A stretch of DNA of 64,000 nt from Kumtagia ephedrae (GCF_003012745.1 NZ_PXYK01000016.1:82982-146981); one strand, 5' to 3'. Positions 37,307 through 46,226 are shown, numbered from the stretch's first letter. Made by a program: numbers and translations. The notes: generated by a model from the letters alone, not told the origin.

Positions 37307-38178
37307 GGCTGACGGCGCTTCTCTTCGTTCCCGCCGACTCGGACAAGAAATTCGAGAAAGCGAAGTCCGTCAGCGCCGACGGACTGATCCTCGACCTCGA
37401 GGATTCCGTTGCCCCGGCCGGCAAGGCAGCGGCGCGGGACATGCTGTCCGGTTGGATCGACGCCGCGAACGGCCCGCGCGACTGGTCGTTCTGGGTTCGC
37501 GTCAATCCGCTGGACAGCGGCCTGACCGCGCAGGACCTCGCCGCGGTCGTCCGCCCCGGCCTCGCGGGCATCGTCCTGCCCAAGGCCAATGGCGGCCACG
37601 ACCTCGCCCGGGTCTCGGAGATGATCGATCCGCTCGAGGACGCGGCCGGCATGCCGCGAGGCAGCGTCGGGATCATCGTGGTGGCGACGGAGACGGCCGC
37701 GGCGATGTTCAACCTCGGCTCCTATGCACCGGCCCATCCACGGCTGGCGGCGCTGACCTGGGGCGCCGAGGATCTGGCGGCCGTCGTCGGCGCCACGGCG
37801 AACAAGGAAGCAGACGGCGAGTGGACGCGGCCCTATCAGCTCGCCCGCTCGCTCTGCCTGTTCGCCGCGGCCAATGCGGAGGTGCCGGCGATCGATACGC
37901 TTCATGCCGATTTCCGCGATCCGGAAGGACTGGAGGCCGCCTGCCGGGTATCGCGCCGCGACGGCTTTTCCGGCCGCCTGGCGATCCACCCCGATCAGGT
38001 CGCCGTCATCAAGCGGGCGTTTGCGCCGAGCGAGGCTGACCTGGCCCTGGCTCGCCGCATCGTCGCCGCCTTCGCGGAGAATCCGGGTCTCGGCACGATC
38101 GGGATCGACGGAAAGATGGTCGACATTCCCCATCTGAAGCAGGCGCGGCGCGTGCTTGCCTCCGTGGGGGAAGGGTAG
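37303..38178 (+). CDS. HpcH/HpaI-CitE family acyl-CoA lyase
   Basis: TIM-barrel lyase of 291 aa, related to citryl-CoA/malyl-CoA lyases that split a 3-hydroxy-3-carboxyacyl-CoA with Mg2+. [26 protein letters not shown] (metal Glu) and [14 protein letters not shown] (Glu-Asp) mark the active site, and [12 protein letters not shown] is the family C-terminal motif. Coupled by 4-bp overlap to the MaoC hydratase. Cleavage would give acetyl-CoA or propionyl-CoA plus a 2-oxo acid. Confidence 0.88.
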   Translation: MRLTALLFVPADSDKKFEKAKSVSADGLILDLEDSVAPAGKAAARDMLSGWIDAANGPRDWSFWVRVNPLDSGLTAQDLAAVVRPGLAGIVLPKANGGHDLARVSEMIDPLEDAAGMPRGSVGIIVVATETAAAMFNLGSYAPAHPRLAALTWGAEDLAAVVGATANKEADGEWTRPYQLARSLCLFAAANAEVPAIDTLHADFRDPEGLEAACRVSRRDGFSGRLAIHPDQVAVIKRAFAPSEADLALARRIVAAFAENPGLGTIGIDGKMVDIPHLKQARRVLASVGEG

Positions 38179-38188
38179 GGAGGTTAGC

Positions 38189-39364
38189 GTGTCCAGGCCG
38201 GCAGAAGAGCGCGAAGACCTGATCAACTCCATCCGCGACGGCGTGCGCGGCGTGGTCCGCCAGTTCGACGCGGATTACTGGCTGGAGCGCGACGAGGACG
38301 GGCGCTTTCCCGACGAGTTCCACCGCGCCATGGCCGACGCCGGCTGGCTCGGCATCACCATGCCGGAGGAGCATGGCGGCTCCGGCCTCGGCGTCACCGA
38401 GGCGGCGATCATGATGCACGAGGTCGCCGGCCACGGCGGCGGCATGGCGGCAGCCTCCTCGGTTCACATCAACCTGTTCGGGCCGCATCCGATCGTCGTG
38501 TTCGGCACGCATGAGCAGAAGTCGGAATGGATCCCGCGGCTGGTCGCCGGCGAGGACAAGGTCGCCTTCGGCGTCACCGAGCCAGACGCGGGCCTCAACA
38601 CGACGCGCATAAAAACCTTCGCCGAGAAGGTGCCGGGCGGCTACCGGGTCAACGGCCAGAAGGTGTGGACCTCCACCGCGCAGGTGGCGTCGAAGATCAT
38701 GCTCTTGACCCGCACCACCCGCTACGAGGACTGCAAGCGCCCGACCGACGGCATCACCATCTTCTATACCGATCTCGACCGCTCGAAGATCGAGGTGCAG
38801 CGCATCCCCAAGATGGGCCGCAAGGCGGTGGATTCGAACGCCATCTTCATCGAGGACCTGTTCATCCCCGACGAGCATCGCATCGGCGAGGAGGGCAAGG
38901 GCTTTTCCTACATCCTCCATTCGCTCAACCCCGAACGCGTCCTCGTCGGCACGGAAGCGGTGGCGATCGGCCGCGACGCGCTCGCGCGTGCCGCCAGATA
39001 CGCGAAGGAGCGCATCGTCTTCGACCGGCCGATCGGCATGAACCAGGGCATCCAGCATCCGCTGGCGGAGAAGTGGATGTACCTGGAATCGGCCTGGCTG
39101 ATGCTGCTCAAGGCGGCCGAACTCTACGACGCCGGAAAACCCTGCGGGGCGGAGGCCAATGCCGGCAAGTTTCTGGGCGCGCGCGCCGGCTACGAAGCCT
39201 GCCTGCAGGCGGTGCTGACGCATGGCGGCTTCGGCTACGCCAAGGAGTATCACGTCGAGCGGCTGCTGCGCGAAGTCACGGTGACGCGCATCGCGCCGGT
39301 CACCGAGCAGCTCATCCAGAGCTTTATCGCCGAGAAGGTGCTGGACCTGCCGAAGAGCTATTGA
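38189..39364 (+). CDS. Acyl-CoA dehydrogenase
   Basis: FAD enzyme of 391 aa. AFGVTEPDAGLNTTRI is the flavin segment, with Leu-Asn replacing the common Gly-Ser; VNGQKVWTSTAQ and LTHGGFGYAKEYHVERLLREV follow. The C-terminal active-site region reads APVTEQLIQSFI, a variant with Glu retained. GTG 38189 has GGGAGG six bases upstream. It sits inside the thiolase-MaoC-lyase operon, 10 bp after the lyase stop. Confidence 0.9.
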   Translation: MSRPAEEREDLINSIRDGVRGVVRQFDADYWLERDEDGRFPDEFHRAMADAGWLGITMPEEHGGSGLGVTEAAIMMHEVAGHGGGMAAASSVHINLFGPHPIVVFGTHEQKSEWIPRLVAGEDKVAFGVTEPDAGLNTTRIKTFAEKVPGGYRVNGQKVWTSTAQVASKIMLLTRTTRYEDCKRPTDGITIFYTDLDRSKIEVQRIPKMGRKAVDSNAIFIEDLFIPDEHRIGEEGKGFSYILHSLNPERVLVGTEAVAIGRDALARAARYAKERIVFDRPIGMNQGIQHPLAEKWMYLESAWLMLLKAAELYDAGKPCGAEANAGKFLGARAGYEACLQAVLTHGGFGYAKEYHVERLLREVTVTRIAPVTEQLIQSFIAEKVLDLPKSY

Positions 39365-39436
39365 CCGCGCGGCCGGACGACGGAGGGACACTCCGCGCCG
39401 GCTGGACCAGGCGGGCATGAACGAACGGAGACACGC

Positions 39437-40351
39437 ATGGGCGTTATGGACGGCAAGGTGGCGCTGGTGACGGGCGCCGCGCGCGGCGTCGGCAGGGCGG
39501 TGGCGCTGGAGATGGCGCGCGCCGGCGCGGCCGTGGTGGTCAACGACCTCGGCGTCTCGCTGAGCGGCGAGGGCGGCGGCGACGCCCAGCCGGCCGAGGA
39601 AGTGGTCGCGGAGATCGCCGCAATCGGTGGGCGCGCGATCGCCAATTACGGCTCCGTGGCGAGATGGGACGATGCCCAGGCCATGGTGCGCGCCGCCATC
39701 GACGCATTCGGCCGCATTGATGCGGTCGTCAACAATGCCGGCAATCTGCGCGACGTGCTGTTCCACAAGATGACGGAGGAGGATTTCGACGCAGTGGTCG
39801 GCGTCCACCTGAAGGGCACCTTCAACGTGTCGCGGGCGGCGGCACCCTACTTCAAGGAGCAGGGCGGCGGCGCGTATGTGCATATGAGCTCCACCTCCGG
39901 CCTGGTCGGCAATTTCGGCCAGGCCAACTATGCCGCCGCCAAGCTCGGCATCATAGCCCTGTCGAAGTCGATCGCGCTCGACATGCAGCGCTTCAACGTG
40001 CGTTCCAACGCCGTCGCCCCCTTCGCCTGGACGCGCATGGTGTCGTCGATCCCCACCGACACGCCGGAGCAGCAGCAGCGCGTCGAAGGGCTGAAGAAGC
40101 TGGTGCCGGAAAAGGTCGCCGCGCTCTGCGTCGCGCTGTGCTCGGATGCCGCGGCCGGCGTCACCGGCCAGATATTCGGCTCGCGCAACAACGAGATCTA
40201 CCTGTTCTCGCAGCCGCGGCCGATCCGCACCGCCCACACCGCCGACGGCTGGACGCCGGAGGCGATCATCGAGCGCGTCATCCCGCAGTTCCGCAACGAC
40301 TTCTACCCGCTGCACCGCTCCGGCGAGGTGTTCACCTGGGATCCGGTCTGA
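39437..40351 (+). CDS. SDR, 3-hydroxyacyl-CoA dehydrogenase of multifunctional-enzyme-2 type
   Basis: SDR of 304 aa resembling the dehydrogenase unit of peroxisomal MFE-2 (HSD17B4): TGAARGVGRAVAL, VVVNDLGVSLSGEGGG, the family-specific SVARWDDAQAMV, catalytic Ser (MSSTSG) and YAAAK. It oxidises a (3R)-hydroxyacyl-CoA. Its stop overlaps the next gene, a MaoC/hydratase-2 protein (TGATG), so the two together reproduce MFE-2 as separate subunits. Confidence 0.87.
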   Translation: MGVMDGKVALVTGAARGVGRAVALEMARAGAAVVVNDLGVSLSGEGGGDAQPAEEVVAEIAAIGGRAIANYGSVARWDDAQAMVRAAIDAFGRIDAVVNNAGNLRDVLFHKMTEEDFDAVVGVHLKGTFNVSRAAAPYFKEQGGGAYVHMSSTSGLVGNFGQANYAAAKLGIIALSKSIALDMQRFNVRSNAVAPFAWTRMVSSIPTDTPEQQQRVEGLKKLVPEKVAALCVALCSDAAAGVTGQIFGSRNNEIYLFSQPRPIRTAHTADGWTPEAIIERVIPQFRNDFYPLHRSGEVFTWDPV

Positions 40352-41202
40352 TGGCGTTCGATCCGGATCGTCTACGCAACTGGGATTTCGGCGAGCAGCG
40401 GCAGTCCTACACGGCCCGCGACGCCATCCTCTACGCGCTGGGCGTCGGCCTGCCGATCGCGCCGGGCGAGAGCGATGATCTCGACTTCCTGCTCGAGGAT
40501 CGGCTGCGGGTGCTGCCGTCCTTTGCCGTGACGCTCGCCACGCCCGGCATGTGGCCGAAGAACTCGACGCTGGAGATCGGCTGGGTCAAGGTGCTGCACA
40601 TGGCGCATGCGGCGCGCTTCCACCGCCCGCTGCCGCCGCAAGCCGAAGTGGTGAGCCGGGCCGCGATCACCGAGCTTTACGACCGGGGCGCCGACAAGGG
40701 CGCGGTCTGCGTGCTCAGGCGGGCTGTGACGGACGCGGCCGACGGCGCGCTCTACTGCACCATCGACCAGACGGTCGCCTTGCGCGGCAATGGCGGCTTC
40801 GGCGGAGAACCGCTGCCGAAGGCGGAGCGGCCGAAAATGCCGGCGCGGGCGCCGGATCATGCCGAGAGCGTCGCGACATCGGCGCGCGCCGCGCTGGTCT
40901 ACCGGCTGTCGGGCGACACCAACCCGCTGCATGCCGACTACGAGGTGGCGCGCAAGGCCGGCTACGACCGACCGATCCTGCAAGGGCTCGCCTCCTACGG
41001 CACCGCCTGCGCGGTGGTGCTGCGCGCCTTCTGCGGCGGCGATCCGGCCCGCCTGAAGGCGCTCGACCTGCGGTTTTCCGGCGTGGTGATGCCCGGCGAC
41101 CGGCTCGACTTCGCCTGCTGGCAGGAGGAGGGACGTGTGCTGTTCGAGGCGAAGGTCGGCGATCGCACGGCGATGGACCAGGGCGTGGCCGAGATCGGTT
41201 GA
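40351..41202 (+). CDS. MaoC-family (R)-specific enoyl-CoA hydratase, MFE-2 hydratase type
   Basis: Double-hotdog hydratase 2 of 283 aa. The N-terminal half carries YALGVGLP and VLPSFAVTLATPGMW as in MFE-2. The C-terminal half has the hydratase-2 motif SGDTNPLHADYEVARKAGYDRPILQGL with the catalytic Asp and His. Partner of the upstream SDR: together they take an enoyl-CoA to a 3-ketoacyl-CoA through the R-hydroxy form, feeding the thiolase at 35639. Last gene of the six-gene + strand operon. Confidence 0.9.
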   Translation: MAFDPDRLRNWDFGEQRQSYTARDAILYALGVGLPIAPGESDDLDFLLEDRLRVLPSFAVTLATPGMWPKNSTLEIGWVKVLHMAHAARFHRPLPPQAEVVSRAAITELYDRGADKGAVCVLRRAVTDAADGALYCTIDQTVALRGNGGFGGEPLPKAERPKMPARAPDHAESVATSARAALVYRLSGDTNPLHADYEVARKAGYDRPILQGLASYGTACAVVLRAFCGGDPARLKALDLRFSGVVMPGDRLDFACWQEEGRVLFEAKVGDRTAMDQGVAEIG

Positions 41203-41246
41203 GGCGCGGCGTGCCGGTAGGGCGGCCGGTTACACTCCCCTCGCGG

Positions 41247-41410
41247 CAGGGTATCGCATGTGGGTCTACCCCCACCCCTAACCCCTCCCCTCAAGGGGGA
41301 GGGGAACTTTGCGGCCGCCATGCCCGCGCGACACCGTCGAGGATTGACGCCTTGCGGTGACGCCAACCAGTCCCCCTCCCCCTTGAGGGGAGGGGTTAGG
41401 GGTGGGGGTC
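41247..41410. repeat. Composite inverted-repeat element (type C), copy 2, interior inverted
   Basis: The same flank (CAGGGTATCGCATGTGGG) and arms as the copies at 25031 and 60217. The ~65-bp interior (AACTTTGCGGCCGCCATG...) is in the opposite orientation relative to the flank. It lies between convergent genes. Confidence 0.75.
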
Positions 41411-41445
41411 CTAGCCGACGACGGGACGAAATCGACAGCGACCCG

Positions 41446-42594
41446 TTACGCGAACTCCCTGCCCAGCATGTGACGCGCGATGATCATCTTCATGATCTGC
41501 GGCGTGCCGTCGGCGATCATCTGGCCGAGCACGTCGCGGTAGCGCTGCTCGACCGGGAAATCCTGGGTGTAGCCGTAGTGGCCGTGCAGCACGAGGCAGT
41601 CTCGGATGACGTCGGCGCAGAGTGCCGGGCCCTCAGCCTTGCACATCGCCGCCTCGGCGGTGTGCGGCAAGCCCTGGTCGCGCAGCCACAGGGTGCGGTA
41701 GCAGAGCCAGCGCAGCATCTCGAGTTTCGCCTTCGCCTCGGCCAGCGGGAACGACACGCCCTGGTTCTTCGAGATAGGTTGGCCGAAGGCCTGTCGGCCC
41801 TTCACGTAGTCGACCGTCTCCTCCAGCGTCTGCTCGGCGGCGCCGAGGCACATCAGGCCGATCAGGGCGCGGGTGTAGTCGAAGGTCTGCATCACCTGGG
41901 TGAAGCCGGCATTCTCCGGCCCGATCATGTTGGCGGCCGGGATGCGCACGTCGTCGAGGAAAAGCGAGCCGCGCACGATGCCCCTGCCGCCCATGTCTTC
42001 GTAGCGGCTCTTCGACAATCCCGGTGAATCGAGCGGCAGCAGGAAGGCGGAGACGCCCGCCGCCTTCTTCTCCGGCGCGGTCCTGGCGAACAGGATCGCC
42101 GCGTCGGCTGCCATCAGCAGGGTGATCGCCGATTTCTCGCCGTTGACGACGAAATGGTCGCCGTCGCGCACGGCGCGGGTGCGGATCGCCGCGGCGTCGG
42201 AGCCGCAATGCGGTTCGGTCAGGCAGACGCTGAGGATCTTTTGGCCCGCCGCCAGCGGCGCCAGCCAGGCGTCGCGGATGTCCGGCGAGGCGAAGCGGCC
42301 GATTATGTCGCCGGCGAAACAGGCGTTGAGGATGCCGTAGCAGACGTTGAAGTCGCCTTTGGCGACCTGCTCGATCGCCAGTCCGGCCTCCAGATAGGAG
42401 AGGCCGTTGCCGCCGAGTTCCTCCGGCACGCGCAGGCCGAAGACGCCCATCTGGCCGAGTCGCGGCCAGATCTTTGCCGGGAATTCGCGGTTGCGGTCCC
42501 AGCGCGTGTAATGGGGCGCAAGCTCGGCCCTGGCGAAGGCGGCAAGCGACTGCTGCAGGATCCGCTGCTCGTCCGTCAAGGCGAAATCCATCAC
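41446..42594 (-). CDS. Acyl-CoA dehydrogenase, cyclohexanecarboxyl-CoA dehydrogenase (AliB)-like
   Basis: Flavoenzyme of 382 aa. SVCLTEPHCGSDA, FVVNGEKSAITLLM and LHGHYGYTQDFPVEQRYRDVLG are seen. The C-terminus reads ADGTPQIMKMIIAR, with Gln where the catalytic Glu of GGTSEI normally sits; the alternative Glu site used by isovaleryl-CoA dehydrogenase (ERLVL) reads FDYTRALIGL, also without Glu. As I recall the AliB/BadJ-type sequences, they have a similar GDGTxQIMK end, supporting a cyclic substrate. The catalytic base is then elsewhere (Asp81 of AKGDFNVCY is one candidate). It stands alone with its own operator. Confidence 0.83.
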   Translation of the reverse strand: MMDFALTDEQRILQQSLAAFARAELAPHYTRWDRNREFPAKIWPRLGQMGVFGLRVPEELGGNGLSYLEAGLAIEQVAKGDFNVCYGILNACFAGDIIGRFASPDIRDAWLAPLAAGQKILSVCLTEPHCGSDAAAIRTRAVRDGDHFVVNGEKSAITLLMAADAAILFARTAPEKKAAGVSAFLLPLDSPGLSKSRYEDMGGRGIVRGSLFLDDVRIPAANMIGPENAGFTQVMQTFDYTRALIGLMCLGAAEQTLEETVDYVKGRQAFGQPISKNQGVSFPLAEAKAKLEMLRWLCYRTLWLRDQGLPHTAEAAMCKAEGPALCADVIRDCLVLHGHYGYTQDFPVEQRYRDVLGQMIADGTPQIMKMIIARHMLGREFA

Positions 42595-42606
42595 TCTCCC
42601 CAGAAG

Positions 42607-42631
42607 ATATGCAAACGTACGAAATGCTAGC
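42607..42631. promoter_or_regulatory. Operator copy upstream of the AliB-like gene
   Basis: ATATGCAAACGTAC (42607-42620) followed at once by a half-site GAAATGCTAGC (42621-42631). It lies 13 bp upstream of the minus-strand start at 42594. Confidence 0.55.
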
Positions 42632-42744
42632 CAATCAAAAGGCGTGGCGCAATCCGACGAACGTGAGTCTTGCTTACTTGATGATCGTCGGCGGGCTCCT
42701 ATTTCGCATTGAATGGCAATAAAACGCCGGAGGGAGCATGATCC

Positions 42745-42780
42745 TTGACGACGTGATTATAACTTAGTACGCTAGATAAC
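42745..42780 (+). promoter_or_regulatory. Promoter with operator for the first reductase/dehydratase pair
   Basis: TTGACG (42745-42750) is a good -35 box. Seventeen bases later TACGCT (42768-42773) can serve as -10 and is itself part of the operator-like GTACGCTAGATAAC. Transcription would begin about 30 bp before the TTG start of the next gene. Confidence 0.5.
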
Positions 42781-42812
42781 ATAGTTCCGGTTGGCAGCGT
42801 GGAGCGACCCCC

Positions 42813-43970
42813 TTGGAGCACGTCCTCACCCAGATGAAGCAGGCGGCGCAGGCGCCGATGGACTACGCCGCCCAATGGAAGGCGCGGACCGGCAGGCAGG
42901 TGATCGGCCTGCTGCCGATGCATTTTCCGGGCGAGCTTGCCCATGCCGCGGGCTGCCTTCCGGTGATCCTGCAGGACGACGAGGAGCCGATCACGATCGG
43001 GCAATCCAACGTCTTCAACTTCTATTGCGGCTTCAACCGCTCGATCGTCGACCAGACGATGCGCGGGCGCTTCGACGGGCTGGACGCCATCATGTTCGGC
43101 GATCATTGCGTGCAGCTCCTGGGCACCGCCGACACCATCCGGGCGGAGCGCCCGGACCTGCCGATCCTGTTCAACCAGCTCTGCACCACGCTTGATGCCG
43201 GCTGGGCGCTGCGCGAGACCACCGGCACCTTCACCCAGCTGTGGAAGGAACTGGAGGCATTGACCGGCGCCGAGATCGCGCCGCAGGCGGTGACCGCCTC
43301 GATCGCCTTGTTCAACCGCAACCGCGCGCAGATGCGCCGGCTCTACGACATGCGGCGCAAGGGGCTGGTGGCGATCTCCGGACGCGACATGCAGGCCGTG
43401 GTGAAGTCGTCCATGGCGATGGACAAAAAGGAGCACGTCGCGCTGATGGACGAGCTGCTGGCGGCCATCCCGCGCAGGGGCCCGGCGGCGGGAGGCGTGC
43501 CGGTCTACCTGTCGGGGCACCTGTGCCACGCGCCGAAGCCGGCGCTGATCGACATGATCGAGGAGAGCGGCGCGCGCGTGGTCAACGACGATCTCTTCGT
43601 CGGCTGGCGCTTCATCCATGCCGACATGGACGAGGCCATGCCGCCCGTCGATGCCATGGCCCATTGGTATGTCGAGAAGAACCGCAGGCTGCCCTGCCCG
43701 ACGCGCACGACCAAGGGCGTCGACTGGGAGGACTATCTGCTCGCCGAGGTCGAGCGCTCCGGAGCCCAGGGCCTGGTGGTGCTGATGGTCAAGTTCTGCG
43801 AGCCGCACATGTATTTCTACCCCGAGATCAAGGAAGCCTTCGAGGAACACGGCATCCCGCACCTGCTCATCGAGACCGAGCACGAGGAAATGCCGGTCGA
43901 AGCGCTGAAGACCCGCGTCGAGACTTTTGTGGAAATCGCCAAGCGCCGCGCCACCAGCAAGGCGGCCTGA
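42813..43970 (+). CDS. 2-hydroxyacyl-CoA dehydratase / benzoyl-CoA reductase family subunit (BcrC/HgdB type), copy 1
   Basis: Subunit (385 aa) of an iron-sulfur enzyme that either reduces an aromatic-type acyl-CoA ring or removes water from a 2-hydroxyacyl-CoA by a ketyl radical. LLPMHFPGELAHAAGCLPVIL is the family N-terminus. MFGDHCVQLLG, LSGHLCHAPKP and LMVKFCEPHMYFYPE contain conserved Cys that can ligate a [4Fe-4S] cluster. The start is TTG 42813 with GGAG eight bases upstream; the paralogue at 56881-58038 also begins with TTG at the equivalent place. It is followed 13 bp later by the B-type subunit. The two copies agree at about half or more of positions by eye. Confidence 0.85.
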   Translation: MEHVLTQMKQAAQAPMDYAAQWKARTGRQVIGLLPMHFPGELAHAAGCLPVILQDDEEPITIGQSNVFNFYCGFNRSIVDQTMRGRFDGLDAIMFGDHCVQLLGTADTIRAERPDLPILFNQLCTTLDAGWALRETTGTFTQLWKELEALTGAEIAPQAVTASIALFNRNRAQMRRLYDMRRKGLVAISGRDMQAVVKSSMAMDKKEHVALMDELLAAIPRRGPAAGGVPVYLSGHLCHAPKPALIDMIEESGARVVNDDLFVGWRFIHADMDEAMPPVDAMAHWYVEKNRRLPCPTRTTKGVDWEDYLLAEVERSGAQGLVVLMVKFCEPHMYFYPEIKEAFEEHGIPHLLIETEHEEMPVEALKTRVETFVEIAKRRATSKAA

Positions 43971-43983
43971 GAGGAGGACTGTC

Positions 43984-45342
43984 ATGGAAAACGTCGTCGC
44001 AATGCCCGCTTCCAAGCCCGCTTTCGGCAATGGCGAAAGGGCGAACAAGCTGAAGAGCACGCGCTTCGGCAGCAAGCTGGTGAACGACTACTGGAGCGGC
44101 GTCTTCGCCGCCAAGGAACAGGGCAAGAAGGTCGTCTGGTACAACGGCACCTACATCCCGCCCTTCTTCCACGCGCACGACCTGGTATGGGTGCATGGCG
44201 AGGCGTGGTCGGCGATGCTGGCGGCCCGCCACCGCGAGATCGGCGCGCAGGCGCGAGGCGAGCAGCGCGGCTACGACCGGGAGCTGTGCTCCTACGCCCG
44301 CACCCATATCGGCCAGATGCTGATCGAGATGGACAAGGCGAAGTCGGGCGAGGGCGGGGCCAGCCTCGACGATCCGCGCATCGAGGCGATGATGAAGCTG
44401 CCGCCGCCCGACATGATCGTCAACGCCTATCCCTACTGCTCCTCCGGCCAGCAATGGGACGACATCACCTATCGCGTCTTCGGCAAGAAGGTGCCGATGT
44501 TCACCATCCAGATACCACTGCTGTGGGGCGGCCGCCAGGACGCCGGCTATCTGCGCGGCGAGGAATGGCAGCAGCGCTCGCGCTACGTCGCCGACCAGCT
44601 CGTCGAGCTGACGAGATTCCTTGAGGCCAATACCGGGCGCAAGTTCAACTTCGACCGCCTCTCCGAGACGATGAGCTATATCAAGAAGGCGGCGGAGCTC
44701 AGGCTGGAAGGCATGGCGCTGTGCACCGCGCGGCCGTCGCCGGCGAGCTTCTTCGACTGGATCGTCTCGATCGCGCCGATGAGTTTCCTGCCCGGCGACC
44801 AGAACATCGTCGACTATTTCCAAGGCGTGAAGGACGAGATCGAGCAGCGCGTCGCCAGCGGCGAAGGCGCGGTGAAGGACGAGAAATACCGGCTCTTCTT
44901 CGATGGCATGATGAACTGGAACAAGGTCGGCTGGCTCGCCGACAAGTTCGCGCAGGTCAACGCCTGCGTGGTGGCGGGGCGCTACACGCACATGTCGTTC
45001 TGGCAGGAGCCACAGCTGATCGACCTCGGCGACCCGGTGCTCGGCATGGCGCAGAATTATCTCGTCTGCCCCAACAACCACGGCGCGCCGATCATGATCG
45101 GCGAGATCGAGAAGCTGTGCGACACCTTCGAGCTCGACGGCGTCGTCTGCCATGCCTCGCGCACCTGCCGCGGCATGACCAACGCGCAGTTCCTGATCGC
45201 CGATTCGGCCAAGAAATACGGCCGGCAGGCGATGTTCTTCGAGGGCGATGTCGCCGACGAGAGTTTCTACAAGGACGAGCTGCTCAATGTGCGCCTCGAG
45301 GCGATGGTCGAGGCCATGGACGCGAGGCGGCGGGCCGCCTGA
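43984..45342 (+). CDS. 2-hydroxyacyl-CoA dehydratase / benzoyl-CoA reductase family subunit (BcrB/HgdA type), copy 1
   Basis: Second subunit (452 aa) of the radical enzyme. WVHGEAWSAMLAARH, ELCSYARTHIG, NAYPYCSSGQQW, YRLFFDGMMNWNKVGWLADKF and VCHASRTCRGMTN hold the conserved Cys and substrate/cluster contacts of the family. ATG 43984 follows GAGGAGG. No activator gene is next to this pair; the only HgdC-type activator is at 54537-55499 and would have to serve both pairs. The next operon encodes SDR proteins and a ligase on the same strand, with its own operator. Confidence 0.85.
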   Translation: MENVVAMPASKPAFGNGERANKLKSTRFGSKLVNDYWSGVFAAKEQGKKVVWYNGTYIPPFFHAHDLVWVHGEAWSAMLAARHREIGAQARGEQRGYDRELCSYARTHIGQMLIEMDKAKSGEGGASLDDPRIEAMMKLPPPDMIVNAYPYCSSGQQWDDITYRVFGKKVPMFTIQIPLLWGGRQDAGYLRGEEWQQRSRYVADQLVELTRFLEANTGRKFNFDRLSETMSYIKKAAELRLEGMALCTARPSPASFFDWIVSIAPMSFLPGDQNIVDYFQGVKDEIEQRVASGEGAVKDEKYRLFFDGMMNWNKVGWLADKFAQVNACVVAGRYTHMSFWQEPQLIDLGDPVLGMAQNYLVCPNNHGAPIMIGEIEKLCDTFELDGVVCHASRTCRGMTNAQFLIADSAKKYGRQAMFFEGDVADESFYKDELLNVRLEAMVEAMDARRRAA

Positions 45343-45360
45343 CGGCGGCGATCTGATATA

Positions 45361-45374
45361 ATAAGCTTGCGTAC
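45361..45374. promoter_or_regulatory. Operator copy upstream of the SDR-SDR-ligase operon
   Basis: ATAAGCTTGCGTAC matches 12 of 14 positions of the best copy (26982-26995). It is embedded in an AT-rich stretch (GATATAATAAG) 52 bp before the SDR start, and TATAAT just upstream could be a -10 box. Confidence 0.5.
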
Positions 45375-45425
45375 TATACAAAATATTACTAGGATCGGGC
45401 GCAAGAAGCGAGGAGGAGCCGCCTG

Positions 45426-46226
45426 ATGTCGAGTTCGCCGAAGCGCATACCCGTCCAGTATTCGGAGGCGCGCGTGCTGATCGCCGGCGGTACGGCCGGC
45501 GTCGGCCTGGCGACGGCGATGAAATTCGCCTCGCTCGGCGTGCCGCACGTCACCATCAACGGCCGCAATGCCGAGCGCGGTGAGAAGGCGCGGGGGGCGA
45601 TCCTGGAGCGGCATCCGGGCTGCCGGGTGCATTTCGTCGCCGCCGACAGCTGCGTCACCGAGCAGGCCGTCGCACTGGGGCGCAAGGCCGAGGAGGCGAT
45701 GGGCGGGGTGGACGTGCTGGTCAACACCACCGTCAGCGCCTATCCCTATCCGACGCTCTTCCACAAGATCGACGTCAACGACATCCAAGGCATGGTGCTG
45801 ACCCAGGTGATGTCGCATTTCCTTTTGCCGCGCATCGTCATGGACGGCATGCGCGAGCGCGAGCGCGGCGTGATCGTCAACGTCGCCTCCGACGCCGGCA
45901 AGGTGGCGACGCCGGGTGAATCGATCATCGGCGGCATGATGGCTGCCATCATCATGTTCACCCGAACGCTCGCCATCGAGGCCAAGCGCTCCGGCATCCG
46001 CGTCAACTGCGTCGCGCCGTCGATCATCGAGGGAACGCTGACCCACGACACCGTGATGGCCGGCGAGTTTTCCGGAAAGCTGTTCGCCAAGGCCAAAGAC
46101 ATGGCGCAGCTCGGCGTGGTTGACGCCGACGACATGGCCGAGCTCATCGCCTTCCTTGCCGGTCCCGCGGCGGCCAAGCTTACCGGCCAGGCGATCAGCC
46201 TGAACGGCGGCATCTCGGCGGCGTGA
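45426..46226 (+). CDS. SDR-fold protein lacking the catalytic Tyr and Lys
   Basis: SDR-fold protein of 266 aa. The cofactor loop AGGTAGVGLA, INGRNAERG after beta-2, and GIRVNCVAPS are normal. Where the family has YxxxK it reads GESIIGGMMAAIIMFTR, so alignment to the following FTRTLA places Ile at the Tyr and Met at the Lys position. NAD(P)-linked oxidation by the usual mechanism is therefore unlikely; it may be a lyase, isomerase or structural partner, or use other residues. It is the first of three genes (with a PECR-like SDR and a ligase) behind an operator copy. Confidence 0.78.
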   Translation: MSSSPKRIPVQYSEARVLIAGGTAGVGLATAMKFASLGVPHVTINGRNAERGEKARGAILERHPGCRVHFVAADSCVTEQAVALGRKAEEAMGGVDVLVNTTVSAYPYPTLFHKIDVNDIQGMVLTQVMSHFLLPRIVMDGMRERERGVIVNVASDAGKVATPGESIIGGMMAAIIMFTRTLAIEAKRSGIRVNCVAPSIIEGTLTHDTVMAGEFSGKLFAKAKDMAQLGVVDADDMAELIAFLAGPAAAKLTGQAISLNGGISAA

